From NCBI RefSeq assembly GCF_029873635.1, contig NC_080422.1, forward strand, positions 9,455,764 through 9,519,763: a stretch of 64,000 nucleotides of DNA. Reading direction: 5' to 3'. The position numbers were made by a program, and so were the translations under genes. Under the pieces are notes generated by a model, which searched no databases, was not told the origin of the DNA, and saw only the letters and a list, made by a program, of their open reading frames with translations. Positions 45,884 to 60,100 of this stretch are shown piece by piece (the first letter of the stretch is position 1; every line of letters begins with the position of its first letter). This DNA is from Malania oleifera (taxonomy: Eukaryota; Streptophyta; Magnoliopsida; Santalales; Ximeniaceae).

Positions 45884-46277
45884 AGATGTAGGAAATGGGT
45901 AAAGTAGGTCGAGGGTTGTCTTGTAGCTAGACAGGGACTCATTGGCGGTGTTTTGTGTTTTTCCTAAAATGACAATTTCAGTAAAATCACGGCAAACCAT
46001 TAATGGTTTCGTGTTTGTACGGTAGGTCAGACCTAGGCCTAAGAGTCTAGAGTTTAACATGATTATTCTGCAATGTTTGTGTTAATTGTGCTTTGATATA
46101 GGAATGCTAATCTATTCCTATACTATTTTCAATATAGAGCCTAAAGATAGCAACTGAGATAGTAGTTTGGAGGGGACAGCGAGTGAAGGGTCACCTTTCG
46201 TGCCTCAGGATTTGATTAGGCATATTATGTGAGAGATTGGGTGAAGTGTTAGGGGACGGGAGCGTCCACCTATAGCT

Positions 46278-46919
46278 ATGAATTGCACCATTGAGAAGTT
46301 CACCCGCAGGTATCCTCCGACGTTTACTAAAGGGTCTAACCCGATTGTAGTAGAGAACTGGGTGCAAAAGATAGAAAAGATACTAAAAGTTCTACATTGC
46401 ACCAATGAGCAGAAAGTTCTCTATACTACATTTCAGCTAGCAGGAGAATCTAAGAGGTGGTGGGTGGCTATGAATCTGCTTGAGGAGTAGAGAGTCGATT
46501 CACTTAGGATAACGTGGGACCATTTTAAGGAGGTGTTCTTCGAGAGATACTTCCCGGCTTTCGTCTATGACACAAAGGCAGATGAGTTCTCAAGTCTGAC
46601 TTAGGGGATCCTGACAATGCAGAGTTACGCAGCTAAATACATCGAGCTATCTCGCTTTGCGCCATGTATGATTTTGATTGAGTACGAAAAGGCTCAAAGT
46701 TTCGAGAAAGGTCTGAGGAAAGACATTCGTAGATTGATAGGAATGTTGCAAATTCGGGAGTTTTCTGTTCTAGTGGAGAAATCTGCTGTAGTTGAGGCTG
46801 GTCTCTGGGAGAATGAGGTGGCACAGGATCAGAAGAAAAGGTCGATATCTTCTGGTTCTCAGACTGGTTCCAGACAGGGACAGTGGAAGAAGAAGAACTA
46901 TGGTTCAGGAAATCGCTAG
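46278..46919 (+). pseudogene. Element C gag remnant
   Basis: Shows the Tekay gag landmarks P-P-T-F-x-[19 protein letters not shown]-x-T-F and S-K-R-W-W. It lies right after the interrupted leader. Fossil, broken. Confidence 0.8.
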
Positions 46920-47209
46920 AATACGAAATGTCAAGGTCCGCAGGGGGATCCATCTCGTGTGGGTTGTGCCAAGTTTCGCAAGCAGCATGATGGGGAGTGC
47001 CAGCCATTCATGGGTAACTGTTACCGCTATGGCAAACCGAGCCATGCATCCAGAAACTGTCCTACACTGATGACTAGTACTGCAGCACCAAGTCAGAACC
47101 AGGGACAGAACCAGGTGCCACGCACAGCTCAGGTGAGAGTGTACTCACTTACTTCAGCGAATGCTGAACATGCTGGTAATGTGGTGACAGGTACCATGTT
47201 AATACTTTC

Positions 47210-50200
47210 AAATAAAGTTGTTGCTTTATTCGATTCAGGAGCAACCCACTCCTTTATATCTGCGAATTTTTGTGAAAATATATGGGGCAAGAACCCAAGT
47301 AATGGATAAGGGGTTGCCTGTGGCTACACCTTTTAGAAGTGTATTTATCTATAGGAAGATGTTAGAGAACTGCCTAGTGGTAATTCAGGGAAAGTTGCTG
47401 CCGGGAATCTGGTAGTATACAACATATACGGGTTTGATGTTATACAAGGGACGGATTGATTGTCTTCCAGTTTTGCAGTGATTGACTGTCGTAGGAAAGT
47501 GGTGGTGTTCAGACCTCCTGAGGCGCAAGAATATGAGTTTGTAGGATCGTGTGTGCATTTGACGCTACAGATTTCGTCGGCTATGTAGGCGAGAAGGTTA
47601 CTCTTAGACGACTGTTAGGGGTACCTAGCTTGTGTAAAGGAACCACCTTGAGATGATCTGAAACTCGAAGATATCTGAGTGGTTAACGAATTTTTGGATG
47701 TATTCTTAGACGACTTACCCAGTTTACCTCTTGATCGTGAGGTGGAGTTCTCTATTGAATTGCTGCCAGGAAAGGCACCGATTTTTAAAGCTCCATACTG
47801 GATGGCTTCAACTGAACTTAGAGATTTGAAGGAGCAGTTGCAGGAATTACTGGATAAGGGCTTTATTCGACCTAGTGTTTCATCCTGGGGAGCTCTAGTA
47901 TTGTTCGTGAAGAAGAAGGACGGGTCAATGAAATGTGCATTAATTACCGTGAGATCAACAGGGTAACAGTGAAGAACCGATACCCATTACCTCGTATAGA
48001 TGATCTGTTTGACTAGTTGTAGGGAACGCAAGTCTTCTCGAAGAACGATCTACGGTCAGGGTATCATCAAGTGAGAGTTAGGACTAAGGATGTTGCAAAT
48101 ATTGCTTTTCGAACCAGATATGGTCACTACGAGTTTCTAGTCGTGTATTTTGGGTTGACTAACGCTCCAGCAGTATTTATGGACCTAATGAACAGGTTTT
48201 TCCATGAGTACCTAGATCAGTTCATAGTGGTATTCATCGACAATATTTTGGTATATTCTAAGAGTTTGGAAAAGCACGAAAATCATTTAAGGTTGATACT
48301 TTAGGTACTATGGGAAAAGAAGTTGTATGCCAAGTTAAAGAAATGTGAGTTCTGGTTGAAGCAGGTCGCATTTCTTGGCCATGTCATGTCGGGAGGTGGT
48401 ATCTCAGTTAATCCAGGTAAGATAGAAGTAGTGGTTGACTGGGTGAAACTGAAGAGCGTGCAGGAAGTTCAGAGTTTCCTAGGACTAGCTGGGTACTACC
48501 GGCGGTTCGTGGAGGGATTCTTTAAGTTATCTGGCCCTTTGACACGGTTGACGAGGAAGGGTGTGAGATTTGATTGGAACGATGAGTGCGAGCAGAGTTT
48601 CCAGGAATTGAAAATCTGATTGGTCACTGCTCCGATTTTAACCATCCCATCTAGGGATGGTAGTTTTGTGATTTATAGCATCGCATCGCTGAAGGGTTTA
48701 GGACGTGTGCTGATGCAACAGGGGAAAGTAATTTCTTATGCTTCTTGACAACTCAAGGAGTACGAGAAGAATTACCCCACGCATGATCTGGAGTTGGTGG
48801 CAGTAGTATATGCATTGAAAATCTAGAGACATAACTTATACGGTGAACAGTGTGAGATCTTCATAGACCACAAGAGCCTTAATACTTTTTCGTGCAGAAG
48901 GAGTTGAACATGAGGTAGATAAGGCGGTTGGAACTAATTAAGGACTATGATTGCACCATTAGCTTTCATCCAGGGAAAGCTAACATGGTAGCTGATGCAT
49001 TGAGTCAGAAGTCAGAGCATGCAACAGTATCGACAATGATAGCTCAACATCATATCAGACGGGATTTTGAAAATCTTGACGTGGAGTTGGTGGATGGTAA
49101 TCATCAGACTTTCATTGCTAGCTTGGTGATCCAATTGACATTATTAAAGAGGATTAAAGCCGCACTGGCTAATGATGAGGAGTTAGTCGGGGTTGTAGAG
49201 AAAGTGCAGCAGGGGCTGGCTGTAGATTTTAACATCTTCGAGGGAGGTGTATTGAGGTTTGGAAACAGACTATGTGTTCCAAACGATGAGGGGATAAGGA
49301 GGACGATTCTAAGGGAGGCGTATTGTTCCTTGTATACGGTACATCTGGGCAACATGAAGATGTATCGAGATTTGCGAGAATCATTCTGGTGGAGTGGCAT
49401 GAAAAGGGAGATTGCTCGATTTTTGGAGCAATGCCTGACGTGTCAGCAAGTAAAGGTTGAACATCAGAGGCCAACAGGGCCATTTCACTCATTAATCATT
49501 TTAAAGTGGAAATGGGAGCACATCTCCATGGACTTCATCACCGAGTTACCACTAGCAGTTCATGGGCAGAACGCAATCTAGTTGATCGTGGACAGGTTGA
49601 CTAATTCTGCTCACTTTGTACTAATGAAGGTTAGTTACTCATTGAGTAGGCTAGCAAGTCTATACGTGCAGGAGATAGTCAAAATGCATGGAGTACCAGT
49701 GTCCATTGTTTTAGATCAAGACCCGAGATTCACTTCTTGTTTCTAGAAGAGCTTATAGGGAGCGCTGGGGACGAAAATTACTTTTAGTACAGCGTTCGAC
49801 CCCCAGATTGATGGATAGTCAGAGATGACAATATAGATCTTGGAGGATATGTTACGGGCTTGTGTATTAGATTTCGCCAGTAGTTGGATTCAGTTTCTAC
49901 CATTGGTGGAATTTACCTATAACAATAGCTTCCAAGCTAGTATCGGTATGGCACCGTTCGAGGCATTGTATAGTCAGAGGTGTCGGTCTCCTCTGTACTG
50001 GAATGAGGTCGGTGAACAGCAAATATTGGGTCCCAAACTTGTACACCAGGCTTCTAAGAAGGTCCGGTTGATCAGGGATAGAATTAAATCAGCTCAGAGT
50101 TGGCAGAAGAGTTACGTGGATGTTCACCGTCGTGATTTGGATTTCGAGGTTGGGGGTAAGATATTCCTGAGAATCGCTCCGATAAAAAAGGTGATAAGAT

Positions 50201-50564
50201 TAGGGAAGAAAGACAAGCTGAGCTTGAGATATATCGGATCATTTAAGGTACTTGAACGAGTAGGTCCAGTAGCCTACAGGATTGCACTACCCCCAGCTCT
50301 CTCTCAGATCCACGAGTATTCCACGTATCCATGTTGAGAAGGTACGTGTTGGATCCATCACATGTGATTAGTTACAAATCCTTAGAGATTGGGGATGCTT
50401 TGGCGTATAAGGAGATACCCATTCAGATTCTGGACCAGAAAGTTCAGAAGCTGCGTACCAAGGAGATACCGTTAGTGAGAGTACTGTGGCGAAATCACGT
50501 GGCTGAGGAGGCTTCTTGGGAATTGGAGATGGAAATATGCAAGAAATATCCACATTTTCTCTGA
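47210..50564 (+). pseudogene. Element C pol remnant (PR, RT, RNase H, IN, chromodomain-like end)
   Basis: Order PR-RT-RH-IN identifies Ty3/Gypsy. RT landmarks include [13 protein letters not shown] and [10 protein letters not shown]; then [15 protein letters not shown]; the integrase has W-W-S-G-M-K and C-x-T-C-Q-Q-V-K. The end resembles a group II chromodomain. Fossil with several breaks. Confidence 0.85.
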
Positions 50565-50915
50565 GGGTAATGTGTACGAGTATGATTTAGGTAAGTATTT
50601 GATGTATCTATTTAGAGTATTAATGTGTGGTTAGTCTCTGGGAGGGTTTTGTAATATTGTGAAAATCTATTTAGAGTATTAATGTGTGGTTAGTCTCTGG
50701 GAGGGTTTTGTAATATTGTGAACTCTCGAGATACTATGTATGTAACCACGGTATTCCTCCGCCATAAGTGATGGTATATTATATATTTGGGATGGGGCTG
50801 CTATGTGGGTGGCCGCTGGCCTTTCTAGAGTTGAGTATACATTTTGGTATGTGCAAGAGTTATCTAGTGAGAGATTACAAATTTCGAGGAAGAAATTTTT
50901 GTAAGGAGGGGAAGT

Positions 50916-52881
50916 TGTAAGAACTCGACCTAAGAATTTTGAATTAAATAAATAAGAAAAGGGAAGGAACTTAAAAAGGGAAAATCAGCAGGGCTCGTCG
51001 ACGAGGCTCCTTTTCTCGTCGACGAAGTCCCTTCTCTAACTCGAAAACTTTAGAGGTTTGTTGACGAGTGGATGCTGAGAGATTTTAAGAATTCTGAAAT
51101 CTCAGGCTCGTCGACGGGGCCAACTCCGTCATCGAAGAACTCCCTTCTTATGCTCGTTGATGAGAACATCGTCTCATCGACGAGTCTGGCTGGGTCAAAG
51201 GGGTTATAAATATCTATTCATTTCTTCATTGCTAAGTAAACTAAAATCCTCTCTCTCTCTCTCTCTCTCTCTCTAGAACTCGAACCACACTCTCTCTCTT
51301 TCTAGGGTTTTGGGCTGTATGTTGCCCGAATCAACGATCCAACTTTACCACGTGGATCAAGAGAGGAATCTCAATGTTTATAGAGGATCAAAATTTCATT
51401 TCGAGGATTTTTGAGTTTTATCCCAAAATCGAGGTAAGAGCCCAGTTTCATTTCTGATTCGGTAGATCTGTAGTAGTTTTGAATATATTGAAGTATTGTT
51501 CTTCAATTTTTAGGTTTTGGGGATCCCATGTCGTCATTTTAGATCAATTAGTTTCGTGTTTCAATTTTCAGGGAAAGGTAAGGGGTTTCTATTTATATCA
51601 GTTATTTTTGTAATCTGAATCGGTAAAACTGTAGTTTACGATTCTATGGATGTTTTGGTTACTTATTTGGAAAAATCAATCTAGTGAAATTACGAGATTT
51701 TTGGTTTATAGTTTTTGGGAAAATTAGGGGTTTCGGGTACCATCTCCGTTTCTGTTGGAAAACTTTATATTGGTATAAACTATGATATAAAGATGACCTT
51801 GCCTTTGATTATTTTAAATTGTATTTCTACAATACCTGATATGTGATTGTGTGTTTACCCAAATAAGTGTGGAATGAGATAATGAATTTGAGTGATGTCT
51901 TTTGTGGAAAAGTGTTCCGATTAACTACCGTAGGCTGTATGTATGTGAAATGATATATAAGAACGTGAATTTCAAAATGTTCCAGGTTTTGTGAAAATGC
52001 CGAGTCAGGATAATACCGATGGGGATATATTAAAGCGGGATGGATTAAAACACCGTAGGCTGAGATATTGAACCGAGTCGGAATAAGATCATAGGCTTTG
52101 ATGTCTAAATTTTGCATAAGAGTGCGCAATATCACTAGATCGGCCGTTTTTTACCGAAGGGTGTGAAAACACTAGATCTGCACTGGTTCAACATTGTGGG
52201 GGCTTATGCTATGCCAGGTTACCAGGGGCACCGGCTTTTGCCGAAAGGTGTGAAATACCATTAAATAGTCCGGCTTTTGCCGAAGGTTGTGAAATACCAC
52301 TAGACAATCCAGCTTAGGCCGAAGGGTATGATGATACCAGATCATATTGCTTTGTATCGTATGTATACTAGAACTATATTTGTAAAAAATACTGGTATTG
52401 TGAAACGTATGTTTGCTGTTGAAATAACACTCATGTATCCAAACATTAATATAACATGTTTCTCCCTTACTGAGAGGTGTCTCACCCCTATCATACGAAT
52501 ATTTTTCAGGTCCTTCAAGTAGCTGACACTAGCGTCCTAGCGGTTCAAAAGCATGGTGGTTGGTTAGCTATGTTGAGGTACTTGTGTAAGTACTGGTCCT
52601 TTGTTGAGTAGTCATTTTGGGTTATGTAGACACCAGGGGTATGTTATGTATGTTGGGGAACTAGATCCTATTTTGTATAAACTCTGGTATGGTTTTATAA
52701 ATGTATTAGGTTGAATTTTTTGCTACGTATATATTGTGTATGTGATTATGGATAAGGTATATGTGAACCCTCCAGTGTCGGACCCTTATGTTGCGTAGTA
52801 TCATGGATGTTGTATGATATAGGGATAGGTTAGGTTACTAAATCACACCCTGGGGTTCATTTTCGAGTTCAGGGCATGACA
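50916..52881 (+). repeat. 3' LTR of element C
   Basis: Starts TGTAAGAACTCGACC directly after AAGGAGGGGAAGT and ends GGGCATGACA. The full length matches the 5' LTR within a few bases. Confidence 0.9.
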
Positions 52882-52886
52882 ACCGA

Positions 52887-54199
52887 GACGTGAAATGTGG
52901 GTCTCGATCTAAAACGATAGACATCAGGACACCATGGAGCCGTACTACCTCTTGTACGTACAACTCTGCCAGCCTATTCATAGAATAGCTGACTCTGATT
53001 GGAATGAAGTGTGCTGTCTTAGTCAGCCGATCCACCACCACCCAGATAGCATTATGTTTGTGCACCACTGAAGGCAACCCCGAAACAAAATCCATCGAGA
53101 TGTGTTCCCACTTCCACTTGGGAATGTCAAGTAGCTGTAGTGGTCCTACTGGTCTCTGATGCTCAGCTTTCACCTACTGACATGTCTGGCATTACCCAAC
53201 ATTACTCCACCAGAATGATTCTCGCAGATCTCTATACATTTTCGTGCTCCCTAGATGAACAGTATAGAGAGAGCGATGAGCCTCCCTCAGAATTATCCTC
53301 TTTATCTCTGTGTTGTCTGGTACACATAGCCTGGTGTGGAATCTGAGAACTCCATCCTCAGAGACATTAAATTTTGAATATGGTTCACTCTGCAGTTTCT
53401 TCACAATATTTACCAACTCCACGTTGTTCAATTGAGCAGCTTTGATTCGTTCTCATAAGGTCAGCTGAACCACCAACCTAGCAACGAAGGCCTGGGGATC
53501 CCCGTCCACCAGCTCTACCCTTAATCTCTCTAGATCCATCATGATCTGATGCTGCCCCACAACTGCTGAAACCGACACCTCCACTGACTTTTGACTCAAC
53601 GCATCAGCTACCACATTAACTCTTTTAGGGTGATAGCTAATGGTACAGTCATAGTCTTTGATCAATTTGAGCCACCTGCGCTGCTTTGTATTCAACTCCT
53701 TCTGGGTGAAGAAGTATTTGATACTTTTATGATCGGTAGATCTCGCACTTCTCACCATACAGATAGTGTCGCCAGATCTTTAGACTAAACACAACTACTG
53801 CCAACTCCAAATCATGCGTAGGGTAATTCTTCTCGTACTCCTTGAGCTGACGAGAAGCGTAGGCAACCACTTTACCCTGTTGCATCAAAACACAACCTAG
53901 TCCCTTCAGGGACGCATCACTGTAGATCACGAAGCCACCATCCCCTGATGAAATGGTCAACACTGGAGTCGTGACCAAGCGTCGCTTCAACTCTTGGAAA
54001 CTCTGCTCGCAGTCTCCAGTCCACGCAAACCTGCTACCCTTCTTGGTAAGCTGCGTCAAAGGGCCCAATAGCTTAGAAAAACCCTCAACGAACCGGCGAT
54101 AATACCCGGCCAAACCTAAGAAACTACGAACCTTATGCACGTTCCTTGGTCTCGCCTAGTCAACTACCGCCTCAACTTTACCTGGGTCAACTGAAATCC
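52887..54199 (-). mobile_element. Element A, pol continued (integrase core, RNase H, RT end)
   Basis: Minus-strand pieces: H-Q-R-P-V-G-P-L and W-K-W-E-H-I-S-M-D-F-V at 53173-52838; W-W-S-N-V near 53195; [10 protein letters not shown] and [10 protein letters not shown] at 54140-53727; [11 protein letters not shown] near 54100. It is the direct continuation of 38718-39831 on the other side of insertion C. Fossil. Confidence 0.85.
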
Positions 54200-54801
54200 T
54201 GTAAAGCCTCAAACCCTTAAACCCGGTCCGATGCGTTATACTTGATAAAATCCTGATAATCCATAAATCATTACGCAGCGAAAAACATAAATATAATCCT
54301 CAATAATATAATACCAAAATTTACTATTCATATCCATAATCCAAATTAACTATTCACCACCTGTAATCACATATATACATGTCTCCAAAACATAATCCTC
54401 AAATACCAGTATTCTCAACCATCCATATCTCAGAAAACCTAAAACATAGAACATAAAACATAAATGTATACATCTCAAAATTAACATAAAAATATACCCT
54501 TTTATCTTTCTATTTCCCAAAAATGCTACAAAACTTCGAGCTCTTTAAGCTCGATCTCGAGGAAATTCTGAAAAAGATAAATTCATATTCGGGTGAGATA
54601 CATCTCAGTAAGGGAAGAAACAATATATTAAAATAGTGTGTGACTAACATTAGTTTATATAACAACATAATATTTAACATTTGAAAATCGTTAACATAAT
54701 TTCTGAAATCATTCTCTAAACCTAATCAATCACATGCAAAAGATTTAACTCATGAGATTAACCAAGGATAGGGGTGATTACCCGCCCATACAAGTAGCAC
54801 C

Positions 54802-56897
54802 TGTAACGACCTGCTTCTCTTAACATATAATAAAACACAATAAGTAAAATAGTCAACCCAAATCAGTGGGTAACGGGGACACCTGTCATACACATTGGAA
54901 CCTAGGCAGTAGTAAATATAAAACATCATTCTGATAACCACAATATATATAATACCAGGGTTATCTATAAACCAAAACATTGTATTTATATACATCTCCC
55001 AAAAATAATACGAAATATATCTCTAGGATCCCACATCAAAACTTCTGATCCTAGTCCAAACTTACCCTCCTAGCGGGGTAACTTAATAGACTCAACGGCG
55101 GCCACACTCAACAGACTCAACGGCGGCCACAACCCGCCGGTCCTTCTGGGTTTCCTGAAAATTATTTAACGTTCGAGGGTGAGACACTTCTCAGTAAGGG
55201 AAAATAAACAAAATAAGGTTGTGTGGCAACATGAACATTTAATGCAATTATACATATACAGTACATTTCATATATTTGTAAACATTCATCATAACATACT
55301 GAATAATGATATACTTTCGTATTTTCTAATAAATCATACTATTCATAAAATGTCTGTTATAGCTGATAATACTGAAAACATACCCAGAATGAATAGTTAG
55401 CTAGTGTCATGTATTACCCCCCATGACAGGTTGTGTAGCCCGAAGGCGGGACCCAATAATGGCTGGCCGACCACTGTCGAGTCAAAAATGTCTGTAAGTA
55501 CGATGGGCCCGCCACACCCTGGTCCGAACTTCTAGGTGGACGTCTACAACTCTACACTGAAAACCACATCAACTATCCATCTCCCGCCTCCTTGTGGGAT
55601 GGTTAGCACAAGTCTGAACATAGATATCTGATCAGTATAGCTACGGTACCGTGCTATTGAAACTGAACTAAACTAACATTCGGGTTCTGATAACATATAG
55701 TACATGATAATATAGCATTTAACATAAATGGATTGATAGCATTTCTATACTTTCATAAATACGGCCTTGCACCGAACATTACGAAAATACGGCCTTCCGC
55801 CGAACGTTTCATAAACACAGCATTGCGCCGGAAACATATAACATACACGGCCTTGCGCCGACTATCAATCACTACCTTGCACCGAACATTTCATACATGT
55901 CATTCTGAATAAATAATTCATTTATCATGTACTTTAAAATCATAATGTACTACATTCTTTCATAATCTCTGAAAAACATGTTTTATTCATAAAATTTCCT
56001 TATCATAATATTTCACGCGTAAAGTAATATTCATGCCACACATTACTGTATAAAATCATACATTATATTCTAAAATCATAATTTCTGGCATCTTTTACAT
56101 ATATATGCATTTCAACATAATAGCAGTGTTTTCCTAAACATGCATTATTACCAATCTCTTCTTATATATTACACATGCTTCCTGAAAATAAATTTGTTGA
56201 TAAATAATAATAATATAATTTGCACGAAAAAAAACTGCTTTAGTTTATTCCCTTACCTGACACTGGAAAGAAACCCCCTAAAAATTCCGGTCTTGCACTT
56301 GCAGGATTCCCCCTTCAACTCCATGAAAACAATAACTCTCGGAACTAAGCTTCAGTATTTTTCCGTGAATATCATTTCCTATTACTATGAAAAAACCAAA
56401 TTTATCATAAAAAGTCTAACCTGAAACCAAGGATGAATTTCAACTCTGGCCCACAAACGATCCGCTCCGGTAGATTTGGAGAAAACTTCCCCAGAAGCGT
56501 CATGGTGGCCTCAGATCGTCAATCCAGCAAATGTTGGAGCTGAAATCGAAGAGAGAGGAGAGAGAAACCGTAGGGAGGAGAGAAAGAGTGAGAATTTCTT
56601 TTCTTTTCTTTTTTTATGTAAAACCGAGTTTTTACACTATTTATAGAGCCGGATTCGTCGACGAGACACGTCACCTCGTCGACGAGTCCCTAAAGAGTTT
56701 CGTTGACGAACCTTCACCCCTCGTCGATGAAATTCAGAATTGTTAAAACCCTCCTTGGTATTTTCTCGTCGATGAGACATACCCTTGTTGACAAGCCCAT
56801 TTGTCGCATCGTGTTAAAGTCTACTGCACTCTCTTTCTATTCCCATTTTCTCCCTCTTAATTAATATTTAAGTGTCATTATACTTCGGGTCATTACA
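54802..56897 (-). repeat. LTR of element E (left copy)
   Basis: Contains five GGCCTTGCGCCGAACATTTC-like units at 55765-55890 and TCGTCGACGAG palindromes at 56648-56790. Ends TCATTACA directly beside the TTCTCCCCTCCTT polypurine complement. Confidence 0.9.
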
Positions 56898-57164
56898 TTC
56901 TCCCCTCCTTATAAAATTTCGCAAAACGGTCTACTTATTTTATTACTTACCCTCACTTATGACGGAGGAATACCGTGGTTACATCCGAGTTCTGGGAGAT
57001 TACGTATACAAAGGAAAATTCCCCCAAAACTAAAATACCACTTACTAACTAAAGTATTACATGTACTTGCAAAAGAAATACTACACAATCACTTACATTT
57101 CTAGTTACATTTGATCTTCTTGGAACAATTGCAGGTACTTCTGTCTAATCTGTTCCTTGAGTTC

Positions 57165-60100
57165 CTAAGAAACCTCTTCTATTGCATGATTCCTCCATAG
57201 AACCTTTACCAAAGGAATCTTTTTATTACGTAGTTCCTGTTCTCTTTTATCTAGAATTTGCACTGGTACCTCTTCATAAGCTCGCGAATCACTGAGCTCT
57301 AACTCACCACAACTGATAATATGAGAAAGATCTGGGACATATTTCCTCAACATAGATACATGGAATACGTCATGCATCCTGGATAGTGTAGGTGGCAAAG
57401 CTAGCGTATAGGCCACCAGCCCCACTTTCTCTAAAATCTCAAACGAACCAGTAAACCTAGGGCTAAGTTTACCCTTCCTTCCAAATCTCAAAACTCCTTT
57501 TAACGGAGCTATCTTCAAAAATACATGATCACCAACATCGAACTCCAAATTCCTACGGCGATTATCAGCATAACTCTTCTGTCGGCTCTGAGCTGCACTG
57601 ATTCTATCCCTGATGAGCTAAACCTTATCATACACCTGTTGTACAAGCTCTAGTCCCACAACTCGCCGCTCACCCATCTCATCCCAATATAACAAAGAAG
57701 GGCATTTTCTACCATAGAGAGCCTAAAATGGTGCCATGCTGATGCTGGACTGGTAACTGTTATTATACGCAAACTTTACCAGTGGCATGAACTGAGTCTA
57801 ACTACCCCCAAATTCTAATACACATTCTCGGAGCATATCTTCTAGTATCTATATCGTCCTCTCATTCTTCCCATCTGACTGGGGATGGAATGTCATGCTA
57901 AATGATACCTGAGACCCTAGAGCTTCATGTAAGCTTCTCTAAAAATGTGACGTGAAACGTGGGTCTCGATCTGACACTATAGATACTGGCACCCCATGAG
58001 AACGAACTATCTCCTAGATATAGATCTCTGCCAAACGGTTAAGGAAATAGCTTATCTTGATAGGGAGAAAATGGGTGGTCTTAGTCAACTGGTCTACTAT
58101 CACCCAAATAGCATTCTAGCCATGCGATGTTGACAGCAGCCCTGAGACAAAATCCATGGAAATATGATCCCACTTCTACTCTGGGATAAATAGCGACTAC
58201 AACTGACCCACTGGCCTCTGGTGCTCAGCTTTTACCTGGTAGCACGTCAAACACTAGGCTACATACTCAGAAATTTCCTTCTTTATACCACTCCACCAGT
58301 AAAGCTCTCGTAGATCCCTGTACATTTTTGTACTTCCAAGATGAACTGTGTACAAAGATCTGTGAGCCTCTTCCAAAATAGTCTTCCTGATGTCAGTATC
58401 GGCAGGAACACATAACCTGAAACGGAACCGCAAAGCTCTGTCATCTGAGATGCAGAATTCCTCACCCTGACCAGTCTGCACTCTATCTATCACCTCTACT
58501 AATTTTGGGTCTTCCTTCTAAGCGGCTTTAATTCTTTCCTAAAGAGTAGGCTATACCACTAAACTGGCGATACATACTGGAGGATCACTCTCTACCAACT
58601 CTATGTCGAGTCTCTCCAGATCCATCATAATCGAATGCTATTTTTCATAGCCGTCAACACTAATTCCTCAAACTTCCTGCTCAGTGCATCAGCTACCACG
58701 TTTTCTTTCCCTGGGCGGTAACTGGTAGTACAATCAAAATATTTAATTAACTCTAACCACCTTCTCTGCCTCATATTCAGTTCCTTCTGGATGAAGAAAT
58801 ACTTTAAGCTCTTGTGGTCGGAAAAAATCTCACACAGCTCGTCGTACAGGTAATGCTTCCAAATCTTCAATGTGTGTACCACTGCAGCTAATTCAAGATC
58901 ATTGGTAGGGTAGTTCTTCTCATATCCTTTCAACTGTCTAGACGCATATGCCACCACCCTGCCATGTTGCATCAATACATAGTCAAGTCCCTTCAAGGAT
59001 GCATCACTGTAGATAGTATAACCCTCACCCCCTGACGGGATAATCAGTACAGGCACTATGACTAACCTCTGCTTCAATTCCTGCTCACAATTGTCATCCC
59101 ATTCAAATATCGCATTCTTCCTAGTCAATCATTTCAGAGGCCTTGATAAAGTTGAAAACCCCTCGACAAAACGATGGTAATATCCAGCTAATCCCAAGAA
59201 ACTCCTGATCTCCTTGACGTTCCTCGGTCTAGCCCAATTCATTATCGCCTCAATCTTACTGGGATCCATAGAAATTTTGTCGCCTGAGATAACATGCCCC
59301 AAAAACCCAACTTTCTCGGGCCAGAAGTCACATTTACTGAATTTGGCATACAACTTCTTCTCCCTGAGTATCTGCAAGACCTACCTCAAATGTATCTCGT
59401 GCCCCTCATAGCTCCTCGAATAGACCAGCACATCATCAATAAAAACAATAAAAAAATGGTCTAAATATGGATGGAAGATCCTATTCATCAAATCCATAAA
59501 TATCGTAGGAGCATTCGTTAGACCAAATGGCATAACAAGGAACTCGTAATGCCCATACTTGGTCCTGAAAGCCGTCTTCGATACATCTTCTACTCTCACC
59601 TTTACTTGATGGTAGCCTGACCTGAGGTCGATCTTAGAATACACTTGTGTACCCTGGAGTTGGTTAAACAAATTATCTATACAGGGTAGAGGATACTTAT
59701 TCTTGATGGTCACTTTATTAATCTCCCTGTAATCTATGCACATCCTCATAGACACATCCTTCTTATATACAAATAATAAGGAGCTCTCCACGGGGATACA
59801 CTAGGGCGTATGAAACCCTTATCAAGTAAATCTTGTAACTGATTTTTTAATTCTGCCAACTCTACTAGCACCATTCGATATGGTGCTTTAGAGATCAGCG
59901 CTATACCTGAAAGTAGATCAATGGGGAAATATACCTCATGATCAAGTGGCAAACTCGGTAATTCATCTGGAAACACATCTATAAATTCTTTAACTACTGG
60001 CATGTTAATAAGCTTCAATTTATTCTCCGATATTTCTTTCATGAAGACTACAAATCCCTGACAACCACTCAGGAGCAGTCTCCTTGCCTAGATAGCTGAG

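Larger units (their letters stand above)
39827..52886 (+). mobile_element. Gypsy/Tekay-like chromovirus element C, inserted in pol of A
   Basis: LTRs are 39832-41804 and 50916-52881, flanked by ACCGA (39827-39831 and 52882-52886). The Met-tRNA type priming site TGGTATCAGAG is at 41808. Parts in order: leader with a 971 bp tandem triplication and a solo-LTR insertion (41805-46200), gag (about 46278-46920), zinc-knuckle region (about 47010-47060), protease (about 47210-47270, F-D-S-G-A-T-H-S-F), RT (about 47680-48500), RNase H (about 48600-48930), integrase (about 48930-50340) and a chromodomain-like end (about 50480-50564, L-W-R-N-H-V-A-E-E-A-S-W-E). A GGAGGGG polypurine tract precedes the 3' LTR. 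It is broken in many places. The first 130 LTR bases differ by about 7% by eye. Confidence 0.9.
28933..54199 (-). mobile_element. Gypsy/Tekay-like element A (host of the nest), interrupted by B and C, extends past the right edge
   Basis: The left LTR is 28933-30538 plus 38579-38717 (about 1.75 kb once insertion B is set aside), starting TGTAACACCCCGATCC and ending GGGTTACTACA. Next inward is a polypurine tract seen on the minus strand (CTCTCCTCCTTATAAAATTT in plus). Then come the integrase C-terminal part (about 39110-39700), the integrase core (52887-53431), RNase H (about 53453-53960) and the end of RT (to about 54199). Element D interrupts it there; the rest should lie beyond 64000. It is broken, with several breaks in pol. 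It is the oldest layer because all the others cut it. Confidence 0.8.
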